Shown one piece after another: positions 7,551 through 15,671 of a stretch of 64,000 bases of DNA. A model generated the notes under the pieces. It saw nothing but the letters and a program-made list of their open reading frames with translations, had not been told where the DNA came from and made no database searches. The stretch is from Pseudoselenomonas ruminantium (lineage in GTDB: Bacteria > Bacillota > Negativicutes > Selenomonadales > Selenomonadaceae), in assembly GCA_015058625.1 (NCBI GenBank), contig SVCA01000002.1, positions 186,001 to 250,000 on the forward strand, read 5' to 3'. Position 1 is the first letter of the stretch. Each line of letters begins with the position of its first letter. Made by a program: the position numbers and the translations under genes.

Positions 7551-9656
7551 ATGAATCTGCGTGAGCGAACCACAGCAATCTTAAAAATTTTGACGGAAGG
7601 GGACAATCCTTTCCAGAGTGCAGGCGAACTGGCTGAAAGGTTAGGCGTCAGCACGAAAACTGTATCAAGAGAACTGCCAGCCGTGGCAGAGGCGCTAAAG
7701 CCTTATGGACTTGACCTTTCCCGCAAAAAGGGGGCGGGCTTCTCCATAGACGGCGGTGCCGAAGCGATGGCTTCGCTCAAGGAATTTCTGGGGCAGGTGA
7801 ATGACAAGACTTTTACTCCGGAGGAGCGGCGGTCGATTATCGTCAGCCAGCTGCTTCCCAATCAAGAGCCGGTAAAACTCTTTACCCTCGCATCGCTCTT
7901 AGGCGTAACCGATGGCACCATCAGCAAGGATTTGGACAGGCTGGAAAGCTGGTTTAAGGGACATGGGCTGAAACTTGTCCGAAAACCCGGTCTGGGTGTC
8001 TATATCGAAGGTAAGGAAGCAAGTATCCGGCAGGCAATCGTAGCGTATATTTATGAAAATGTAGGTGAGCAGGAGCTGTTGTCGCTTGTGCAGGCCAATC
8101 TGGCCGAGGATGGACAGGCGGTGAGCATGGCTTCCTCCCACCTGCTGGATTTAGTCGATAAAGAAATCATTCAGCGTTTGGAACGCTTAATCCGGCAAAC
8201 GGAAAAATCTTTGGATGGGCGGCTGTCCGACCAGGCCTTTGTGGGGCTGCTGGTGCATCTGGCACTGGCAGTACAGAGGATTCGGCGCCACGAACCCATC
8301 AAACTGGCACCTGAGGTGCTGGCGGATTTACAGTCGAAACCTGAGTTTAAGCTGGCGGCAGATTTGGGCGCGAAAATCGCGCAAGAATTTGCCATCACGA
8401 TAAACGAGGCGGAGACCGGCTATATCGCCATGCACATCTTAGGCGCCCGCAGCCGCTACCAGCCACAGGGCATGCCGGCGTCACTGGATAACTTTCATCT
8501 GGTGCGCATGGCTAAAGCTGTGATGGGGGCGGCGGAAAAAATCAGTGGTCAGAAATTATATCGCAATTCGGCACTGCTGACGGGGCTGGTCAATCATTTG
8601 GGGCCGTCCATCAGCAGGTTAAAAATGGGGATGCCGATACGCAATCCGCTGCTCGGGGAGATGAACAGCAATTATCCGGAGCTTATGCAGCTGGCGGCAG
8701 CCAGTGTCAAGGATATCGAAGGGGAACTGGAAATCGTTTTTCCCGAGGAGGAAATCGCCTATATTGCCATGCATTTGGGCGCGGCGCTCAACGACAATCA
8801 GACGCTCAAGAAATTGCAGCGCCGTGTGATTGTGGCGTGTCCCACGGGGATGGGCACGAGCCGCTTGCTCGCAAGCCGCCTGCGCCAGCAGTATGACAAT
8901 CTCATCGTTCACGATATGGTTTCCACCATGCAGCTTACCCCCGCTTACTTCCGTGAGCACGAGGCCGATTTTATCATCGCGACGGTGCCGATACCGCATG
9001 TACCGCTGCCGGTGGTGGTCGTAAGCGCACTGCTCACACCTGGCGACCAGGAAAAAATTGACGGCGTGCTCGACAAGCAGCTGCCCGCTGAACGGGCAGA
9101 GGTTCCAGCAGCTGCCGCCAAGCCGGATTTTGTCAGCGCCCTTAAAATCATGGGCGCTTACGAACAGGCAATCCTGACACTTATTGAGGGCTTTTTCTTC
9201 GCGGAGGATGCAAAGTCCATGACGGTGCAGGAGATTTCCCGGCTGGCCGGCAGGCTCATAAGTGCGGATAAGCAGGTAGCGGAGAACGTGGCCCGGGAGC
9301 TTTTGGCCCGGGAAGACAAGGGCAGCACAGCGGTCAGCGGCAATCATATGATTCTGCTGCACTGCCGCAGCAGCCATGTACAGGAAATTCATTTTGGCAT
9401 TGTCCATGTCGGTGACTTTTTCTTCTATCCTGCCGAGCCCACGGAGAAAATCCGTACGGCGGCGGTGATGGTGGCACCGAAGGAATGCAGTCAGTATGAA
9501 CTGGAAACAATAGGTTATATATCCGCCATTCTACTCGAACGGTGGGGCTTTATCGAAGTGTTGCATGAAGGGGATAAGCGGCTTATCCACGATGAGTTAA
9601 TCCGCATTTTCCGCCAGTTTCATGCCAAGAAATACAAGGAATTGATGGAGGGATAA
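7551..9656 (+). CDS. mtlR: BglG/MtlR-family PTS-controlled transcriptional activator
   Basis: The 701-residue regulator has an N-terminal HTH (LAERLGVSTKTVSREL), a second HTH-like region and two PTS regulation domains. PRD1 holds the His of LLVHLALAVQRI and GYIAMHILGARS; PRD2 holds LVNHLGPSISRL and YIAMHLGAAL. A MtlR-type EIIB-like domain follows (VIVACPTGMGTSRLLASRL) and then an EIIA-like C-terminal domain (HCRSSHVQEIHFG). This fits a mannitol-operon activator controlled by HPr and EII phosphorylation. ATG 7551 is chosen (AGGAGG at 7535-7540); GTG 7545 is possible. mtlA follows 3 bases after the stop. Confidence 0.92.
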   Translation: MNLRERTTAILKILTEGDNPFQSAGELAERLGVSTKTVSRELPAVAEALKPYGLDLSRKKGAGFSIDGGAEAMASLKEFLGQVNDKTFTPEERRSIIVSQLLPNQEPVKLFTLASLLGVTDGTISKDLDRLESWFKGHGLKLVRKPGLGVYIEGKEASIRQAIVAYIYENVGEQELLSLVQANLAEDGQAVSMASSHLLDLVDKEIIQRLERLIRQTEKSLDGRLSDQAFVGLLVHLALAVQRIRRHEPIKLAPEVLADLQSKPEFKLAADLGAKIAQEFAITINEAETGYIAMHILGARSRYQPQGMPASLDNFHLVRMAKAVMGAAEKISGQKLYRNSALLTGLVNHLGPSISRLKMGMPIRNPLLGEMNSNYPELMQLAAASVKDIEGELEIVFPEEEIAYIAMHLGAALNDNQTLKKLQRRVIVACPTGMGTSRLLASRLRQQYDNLIVHDMVSTMQLTPAYFREHEADFIIATVPIPHVPLPVVVVSALLTPGDQEKIDGVLDKQLPAERAEVPAAAAKPDFVSALKIMGAYEQAILTLIEGFFFAEDAKSMTVQEISRLAGRLISADKQVAENVARELLAREDKGSTAVSGNHMILLHCRSSHVQEIHFGIVHVGDFFFYPAEPTEKIRTAAVMVAPKECSQYELETIGYISAILLERWGFIEVLHEGDKRLIHDELIRIFRQFHAKKYKELMEG

Positions 9657-9659
9657 TCC

Positions 9660-11558
9660 ATGAGTACAGCGACGAGTTCTGCACAGGGCTTGGGTTTTCA
9701 GGAAGCCATGCAGAAATTTGGCCGGTTTTTGTCCGGTATGGTTTTGCCGAACATTGGTGCATTTATCGCCTGGGGCTTTTTGACGGCGCTCTTTATTCCC
9801 ACGGGCTGGCTGCCCAATGAATACTTGGCGCAGGTGGGCGGCCCCATGAGCAAATGGCTCATTCCCCTGCTCTTAGGTTATAGCGGCGGTGCGGCTGTTT
9901 ACAAACATCGCGGCGGCGTGGTCGGTACCATTGCCACGGCGGGTGTTATCGCCGGTGCCGACATTCCCATGTTCCTGGGTGCCATGATTATGGGCCCGCT
10001 GGCAGGCTACCTGATGAAGAAATTTGATGCCGCCATCGAGGACAAGATTCCCACGGGCTTTGAAATGCTCGTCAATAACTTCTCGGCAGGTATCTTAGGC
10101 GGTGTTTTGGCTGTGCTCGCCTTTGTCGGCGTCGGCCCCGTGGTGCTGGCTGCTAATGGCGTGCTGCGCTCTGGCGTGGAAGGCATTGTGGCAGCAGGTC
10201 TTTTACCGCTGGCATCCATCATCATTGAACCGGCTAAAATCCTGTTCCTCAACAACGCTATCAATCACGGCGTACTCTCGCCGCTGGGCATTCAGCAGGC
10301 CGAAGAATTTGGCAAGTCCATGTTCTTCCTGCTTGAAGCCAATCCCGGCCCCGGCCTTGGTGTGCTGCTTGCTTATTGGTTCTTCGGCAAAGGCATGGCC
10401 AAGGATTCCACGCCCGGTGCGATGATTATTCACCTTCTCGGTGGTATCCATGAAATTTACTTCCCCTATGTCCTCATGAAGCCGGTACTCCTGATTGCTG
10501 TTATCGCCGGTGGTATGGCCGGTGTAGCAACGCTGCAGCTCTTAGGCGGCGGCCTTATCGCGCCGTCCTCTCCGGGTTCCATTATCGCCGTTCTCGCCAT
10601 GACGCCGAAAGGCGCCTTTATCGCCAACATGGCAGACTTCCTCGTAGCCACGGTGGTTTCCTGTGCCGTAGCATCGGTATTCATTAAAGTTTCCGCTACG
10701 GAAGAAAGCGGCGAATCCCTCGAAGAAGCAAAAGCAGCTATGCAGGAACGCAAACAGCGCGGTCAGGTAGCCGTAAGTGCTGTACGTATCAGCGGCAGCG
10801 AACTTACGACCATCGTTTATGCCTGCGATGCAGGTATGGGCTCGAGCGCCCTCGGTGCCGCCAGCCTGCGCAAGAAACTGCGCAATGCAGGTTACACGCA
10901 TATTTCCGTAACTAACGCCGCCATCGGCAATATCCCCAAGGATGCGCAGATTGTCGTCACCCATGAAAAACTGGCACAGCGTGCCATGGAAGATTCCCCG
11001 CAGGCTGAACATATCCTCGTGCGCAACTTCACGCAGAACGATGTCTATGAGCAGATTATCGCCCGTCTTGCAGAAAACAAAATGGACGGTGTAATGGCTG
11101 CCGGTCAGACAGGTTCCAGAGAAAAACACGTTCTGGATTTGGGCAATATCCAGCTCGGCCTTAAAAGTGTGAGCAAGGAAGAAGCCATCACTGCCGCAGG
11201 CAAGGCTCTGGTTAAAGCTGGCTTTGTGGACGAAGGTTACATCGAAGGCATGCTCAAACGCGAAGCCGATATCAGCACCTATGTCGGCAAGGGCATTGCC
11301 ATTCCCCATGGCGAAGCCGCTGTCAAAGATACCATCCGCCAGTCCGGCATCGTGGTGCTCCAGTATCCCGAAGGCATTAAGTTCGGCAACGACACCGCCC
11401 ATATCCTCGTGGGCATTGCCGGAAAGGATAACGACCATCTCTCCATCCTCGCCAACATCGCCGCTACGATGGATGAATGCAGTGACGAGGAATTGGAAAA
11501 ACTCTACAAGACCAAAGACGCCAACGTGCTCTATGAACGTTTCGCTTTGGCAAACTAA
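9660..11558 (+). CDS. mtlA: PTS mannitol-specific transporter EIICBA
   Basis: The 632-residue protein is about the length of E. coli MtlA (637). The N-terminal ~340 residues form the membrane EIIC channel (GAFIAWGFLTALF, GGIHEIYFPYVLMKP). An EIIB domain follows, with the phospho-Cys in VYACDAGMGSSA, then an EIIA domain with phospho-His in GIAIPHGEA. It imports mannitol and releases mannitol-1-phosphate in the cytoplasm. All three phosphotransfer modules are fused, so no separate mtlF is needed. It is preceded by mtlR and followed by a hairpin and mtlD. Confidence 0.96.
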   Translation: MSTATSSAQGLGFQEAMQKFGRFLSGMVLPNIGAFIAWGFLTALFIPTGWLPNEYLAQVGGPMSKWLIPLLLGYSGGAAVYKHRGGVVGTIATAGVIAGADIPMFLGAMIMGPLAGYLMKKFDAAIEDKIPTGFEMLVNNFSAGILGGVLAVLAFVGVGPVVLAANGVLRSGVEGIVAAGLLPLASIIIEPAKILFLNNAINHGVLSPLGIQQAEEFGKSMFFLLEANPGPGLGVLLAYWFFGKGMAKDSTPGAMIIHLLGGIHEIYFPYVLMKPVLLIAVIAGGMAGVATLQLLGGGLIAPSSPGSIIAVLAMTPKGAFIANMADFLVATVVSCAVASVFIKVSATEESGESLEEAKAAMQERKQRGQVAVSAVRISGSELTTIVYACDAGMGSSALGAASLRKKLRNAGYTHISVTNAAIGNIPKDAQIVVTHEKLAQRAMEDSPQAEHILVRNFTQNDVYEQIIARLAENKMDGVMAAGQTGSREKHVLDLGNIQLGLKSVSKEEAITAAGKALVKAGFVDEGYIEGMLKREADISTYVGKGIAIPHGEAAVKDTIRQSGIVVLQYPEGIKFGNDTAHILVGIAGKDNDHLSILANIAATMDECSDEELEKLYKTKDANVLYERFALAN

Positions 11559-11577
11559 TCAAATCTGAATAGTACAT

Positions 11578-11618
11578 GTCCCTTTTCCGCGCAGGCGTAT
11601 ACCCTGCGGAAAAGGGAC
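11578..11618 (+). terminator. Hairpin between mtlA and mtlD (partial terminator)
   Basis: A stem of GTCCCTTTTCCGC with its complement GCGGAAAAGGGAC is followed by TATTTTATT. Between two genes of one operon it probably reduces readthrough, or protects the mtlA 3' end, rather than fully stopping transcription. Confidence 0.75.
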
Positions 11619-11650
11619 TATTTTATTGATAAATTTTGGAGGTAATCAAG

Positions 11651-12796
11651 ATGAAAAAAGCAATCCATTTCGGTGCAGGCAATATCGGCAGAGGTTTTAT
11701 CGGGGAACTCTTGGTGCGTTCCGGCTACGAGGTAACTTTCGTGGATGTCAATGCGCAGCTCGTGGATTTAATCAATGAACGCCGCGCTTACGATATTAAA
11801 ATCGTGGGCGATACGCCCGAAATCATCCATGTGGAACATGTGCGCGCCATCAACAGCGCTGCCCATCCCGAAGAACTCATCAAGGCCATCTGCGAAGCCG
11901 ATATCATCACGACGGCTATTGGCCCGAATATCCTGAAATTCATTGCGCCGAATCTCGCGGCAGGCCTTGCAGAACGCGTGAAGGTCAATCAGCAGCCCTT
12001 GAACGTCATCGCCTGTGAAAACATGGTGGGCGGCTCGACGGTGCTCAAAGGTTTTGTCGAAGAAAACCTGCCGGAAGAAGCCAAAGAAGCCGTAGCTAAG
12101 TATATCGGCTTCCCTGATGCCGCTGTGGACAGAATCGTACCCCTGCAGAAAAATGACGACCCCCTGCTCGTGCAGGTTGAACCCTACGCCGAATGGGATG
12201 CCAATGTGACCCAGGCCAAAGGCGAACCGCCGCAGATTGAGGGCCTGACCTGGGTGGAAAACCTCGAAGCCTATATCGAGCGCAAACTCTTTACCGTAAA
12301 CACCGGACATGCCTCCATTGCGTACCTTGCTTATCGCAAAGGCATCAAGGATATTTACAGCGCCATGCAGGATAAAAATATCGTAGATATGGCCCGTAAG
12401 GTTTGGCAGGAAACCGGTGACTTGCTCGTGCGTAAGTTCGGTTTTGACCCCAAAAAGCATGAAGAGTACGTTAAGACCACCGAAAACCGCTTTAGAAATC
12501 CGCACCTCAGCGACGAAGTGACCCGCGTAGCCCGCGGCCCCAAACGCAAACTCGGTGCCAAAGACCGCCTTGTAAGCCCGGCCACCCAGCTTTTGGCGCA
12601 GGGACAGAAACCGTCGGCACTCGCTACCGTAATCGGCGCCGCCTTCCACTTCGACTACGACGGCGACAAAGAAGCGCAGGAAGTGCAGGGCGCAATACAG
12701 GAAAAAGGTTTGCATAAGGCAATCCTCAACTACACCCAGATACCCGAAGAATCCGAACTATTTCGTATGGTGGAGAATAAGACGGCAGGATTTTAA
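11651..12796 (+). CDS. mtlD: Mannitol-1-phosphate 5-dehydrogenase
   Basis: The 381-residue NAD-dependent polyol dehydrogenase converts mannitol-1-phosphate to fructose-6-phosphate. The Rossmann motif is AIHFGAGNIGRGFIG at the N terminus. The catalytic region includes ERKLFTVNTGHASIAYLAY, where the Lys and His are characteristic. ATG 11651 is selected because TGGAGGT is centred 10 bases upstream; the frame opens earlier only at a TTG overlapping that RBS. It is the last gene of mtlR-mtlA-mtlD and is followed by a strong terminator. Confidence 0.96.
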   Translation: MKKAIHFGAGNIGRGFIGELLVRSGYEVTFVDVNAQLVDLINERRAYDIKIVGDTPEIIHVEHVRAINSAAHPEELIKAICEADIITTAIGPNILKFIAPNLAAGLAERVKVNQQPLNVIACENMVGGSTVLKGFVEENLPEEAKEAVAKYIGFPDAAVDRIVPLQKNDDPLLVQVEPYAEWDANVTQAKGEPPQIEGLTWVENLEAYIERKLFTVNTGHASIAYLAYRKGIKDIYSAMQDKNIVDMARKVWQETGDLLVRKFGFDPKKHEEYVKTTENRFRNPHLSDEVTRVARGPKRKLGAKDRLVSPATQLLAQGQKPSALATVIGAAFHFDYDGDKEAQEVQGAIQEKGLHKAILNYTQIPEESELFRMVENKTAGF

Positions 12797-12797
12797 T

Positions 12798-12845
12798 AAA
12801 CTGGCGGTTGAGCAGTCAAAAAATTGACAGCTCAACCGCCAGTTT
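12798..12845 (+). terminator. Terminator of mtl operon
   Basis: A 22-bp stem begins AAACTGGCGGTTGAGC and has one internal mismatch, an AAAA loop and a trailing TTTGTTTT. Its apex (TTGAGCAGTCAA / TTGACAGCTCAA) is a diverged version of the TTGACNNGTCAA palindrome family. Confidence 0.9.
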
Positions 12846-12967
12846 GTTTTATGATGATGTATAATAAGCATAGGGATAAGAAAAGGATTTTTATGTAGAT
12901 TCGTCGAAAATGTATTGAATAAGCAAGAGCACAGGCTATAAATTTGAATGCTTGTGGAGGATAGAAA

Positions 12968-15511
12968 ATGGATTTGAACGATTTTACAATTATTATTGAT
13001 GGTATGGATAAAACAAGAATGATAGCGACTTGTGAGAAGCGTGGTAATTTTTATTACATAAAATTTACTAATAATGATAAAATATACAGCTACAGTATTA
13101 AAACAAATAGAGTACGCATATTTAGCAATAATGTAAAAGATGATGCTGTGTTTACTTATTTTAAGGAAATTGCAAAATTAAATCCATTGAAAGATAAAAA
13201 AGATGGGAATTTATTGTTAAAAAAATATAATAGTATACGATTTGTGCCAGAGGAAAGTGTGCTAAAAAGGTATCTGAATGCTTCGATAAATTATGTTGAA
13301 AATAAAGCATTTGATGATTATATATTTCCTTTTGGTGCTAATAACAGTCAAATTGAGGCTGTAAAAAATGCTTTTAAGTATCAAGTAAGTATCATAGAAG
13401 GGCCACCGGGTACTGGTAAGACACAAACTATATTAAATATAATCGCGAATATTATAAAACAAGGGAAAACAGTACAAGTTGTATCATATAATAATTCGGC
13501 AATTGATAATGTATATGATAAGCTGAAAAGTAACAATATAAATTTCATGGCGGCAGTTCTAGGCAAGAAAGAAAATAAGGATAATTTTGTTAATTTACAG
13601 AATGGCAAATATCCGATGGAAATATCAGCTTGGCATTATGTGGGCGATATATCAGCGCTAAAGAAGTCCGTAAATCATAAGCTTGTAGAATTACATAAAA
13701 TATTTTCGGCTCAGGTGGAACTGGCAAAAATAGAATCAGATTTGAAATCATTGCAAACGGAAAAGAAATATTTTGAAAGTTACTTAAATGATAACAGTAT
13801 TGAAATAAAGAAATTTTCTAGTATCTTGCCTTTATCTTCAAAAAGGATATTGAGATTATTGGATGAATACCAATCATTTGATGGTAATAAGAAATGGAAG
13901 TATGTTTTGTTTTGTAGCTTTTGTGCCTTGAAATATGGGGTGATGAGCGCAAATTTTTGGAAACAAAATGTTCAGTCGGTTATTGCGTCGTTGCAAAACA
14001 AATTCTATGAAATGCGGAAAAAAGAGTTAGAGAAACGGAAAGAAAAATTAGTCCATTTTTTAGATACTAGAGAAAGCGATTTGTTGCAAAAGATGTGTGA
14101 TGAGTCACTGGATATATTGAAGGAGACAGTATGGCATAAATATGCTGGAAAAAAGGAACGCACTGTATTTAGTGCTGGTGAACTGCAAAGTAAAGCGGGA
14201 GATTTCTTGAATGAATATCCGATTGTTTTGAGCACGACGTTTTCTGCCTTGTCTTGTTTGGGCACAGACACTATGTATGACTACGTTATCATGGATGAAG
14301 CTTCACAGGTTGATGTGGCAACAGGAGCATTATCCTTGTTTCATGCTAAGAATGCCGTTATTGTAGGCGATTCAAAACAATTACCCAATGTTGTGGATAG
14401 TAGCATGAAAAAGGAAACAGAGAAAATTTTTCAAGAGGCTTTAGTTAAAGAGTGCTTTAGATATACACATAGCTTTTTACAGTCTGTAAAGATGCAATTA
14501 TCACCAGAAAGATGTGTGCTGTTAAAAGAACACTATCGCTGTCATCCTCGTATTATTGAATTTTGTAATAAAAAATTTTATCATGATGAATTAGCGATTA
14601 TGACTCAGGATAATGGTGAAGATGATGTCTTAAAGGTAATAATGACAAAAGAGGGGAATCATTGTAGAAATCGGTATAATCAACGTGAAATTGATGTAAT
14701 ACTTAATGATATCCTATATAATGAATCTAAAATAGAAAGTATAGGTGTTATAAGTCCGTATCGTAATCAGGTGAACGCATTGCAAAAACAAATAAATAAT
14801 GTAGAGATAGATACCGTTCATAAATTTCAAGGTAGGGAAAAAGACTTTATCATAATATCGACAGTAGATAATCAAATTGCTGATTTTGTGGATGATGCTA
14901 ATATGCTAAATGTGGCAGTATCAAGAGCGAAAAAAAGATTATGCTTGGTTACGAATGGTAATAAACATAATATGAATGGCAATATAAACGATTTGATTTC
15001 GTATATTAGATATAATAATTTTGAAGTGAGTGAAAGTAAGATTAGTTCGATATTTGATTGTTTGTATAGTCAATATACGAAGCAGCGTCAAGAGCTTCTA
15101 AAAAAGCACAAGGATATATCTGAATATCCTTCGGAGTGTATTATGTATGATGCCCTGTTGGAAATTTTGGTGGAAGATGAATTTTCATCATTAGAAGTGG
15201 TTTGTCACTTGCCAATGAATATGCTGATTAGTGACTATGGCTTACTTAATGATGAAGAAATAAAATATGCGACTAATCCTTTGACACATATTGATTTCGT
15301 GATTGTAAATAAGCTAAGTAAATTGCCGGTTTTGTTAATTGAAGTGGATGGAGTAGCCTATCATCAAGAAGGAACTAAGCAAGCTGAACGTGATAAAATG
15401 AAAAATAGTATACTGGAAAAATATCAACTACCACTTCTTCGATTGAGAACCGATGGCAGTGAAGAAAGAGAAAAGATTGTGCAAGTATTGAGACGGAAGG
15501 AAAACCAGTAA
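12968..15511 (+). CDS. UPF1-like SF1 helicase with C-terminal DUF2726-like nuclease-fold domain
   Basis: The 847-residue AT-rich gene encodes an SF1B-type helicase. Walker A is EGPPGTGKTQT (~144-154), Walker B YVIMDEASQ, and later motifs are GDSKQLPNV, LKEHYRCHPRI, TVHKFQGREKD and VAVSRAKKRL. The last ~110 residues (DFVIVNK...LLIEVDGVAYHQEG... LPLLRLRTDG) match the DUF2726/Vsr-like PD-(D/E)XK fold. The base composition is far lower in G+C than its neighbours, so transfer is likely. Such stand-alone helicases occur in defence contexts, but no partner gene is next to it. ATG follows a good GTGGAGG. Confidence 0.85.
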   Translation: MDLNDFTIIIDGMDKTRMIATCEKRGNFYYIKFTNNDKIYSYSIKTNRVRIFSNNVKDDAVFTYFKEIAKLNPLKDKKDGNLLLKKYNSIRFVPEESVLKRYLNASINYVENKAFDDYIFPFGANNSQIEAVKNAFKYQVSIIEGPPGTGKTQTILNIIANIIKQGKTVQVVSYNNSAIDNVYDKLKSNNINFMAAVLGKKENKDNFVNLQNGKYPMEISAWHYVGDISALKKSVNHKLVELHKIFSAQVELAKIESDLKSLQTEKKYFESYLNDNSIEIKKFSSILPLSSKRILRLLDEYQSFDGNKKWKYVLFCSFCALKYGVMSANFWKQNVQSVIASLQNKFYEMRKKELEKRKEKLVHFLDTRESDLLQKMCDESLDILKETVWHKYAGKKERTVFSAGELQSKAGDFLNEYPIVLSTTFSALSCLGTDTMYDYVIMDEASQVDVATGALSLFHAKNAVIVGDSKQLPNVVDSSMKKETEKIFQEALVKECFRYTHSFLQSVKMQLSPERCVLLKEHYRCHPRIIEFCNKKFYHDELAIMTQDNGEDDVLKVIMTKEGNHCRNRYNQREIDVILNDILYNESKIESIGVISPYRNQVNALQKQINNVEIDTVHKFQGREKDFIIISTVDNQIADFVDDANMLNVAVSRAKKRLCLVTNGNKHNMNGNINDLISYIRYNNFEVSESKISSIFDCLYSQYTKQRQELLKKHKDISEYPSECIMYDALLEILVEDEFSSLEVVCHLPMNMLISDYGLLNDEEIKYATNPLTHIDFVIVNKLSKLPVLLIEVDGVAYHQEGTKQAERDKMKNSILEKYQLPLLRLRTDGSEEREKIVQVLRRKENQ

Positions 15512-15520
15512 CAATAGCTA

Positions 15521-15546
15521 GAGGGGAAGGATAAATCCTTCCCCTC
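15521..15546 (+). terminator. Terminator of the helicase gene
   Basis: A perfect 11-bp stem GAGGGGAAGGA / TCCTTCCCCTC with loop TAAA is followed by GCTTTAA. It lies 10 bases after the helicase stop. The downstream 15547-15671 region holds no recognised feature before the stop of the minus-strand gene. Confidence 0.75.
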
Positions 15547-15671
15547 GCTTTAATGTTCATCTCTTTTGCGACATATGCCGCAGGGTTAATGGAGACCTTT
15601 ACTCTATGCTCATAGGTTATCACAGTTCAAGAGAAGGTACAAGACCATTTACAGAACTATGATGATATTTT

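Noticed and set aside
10542..11438. 298-codon minus-strand frame over mtlA
   Set aside because: Antisense shadow of the EIIB/EIIA part of mtlA; no RBS and no family match.
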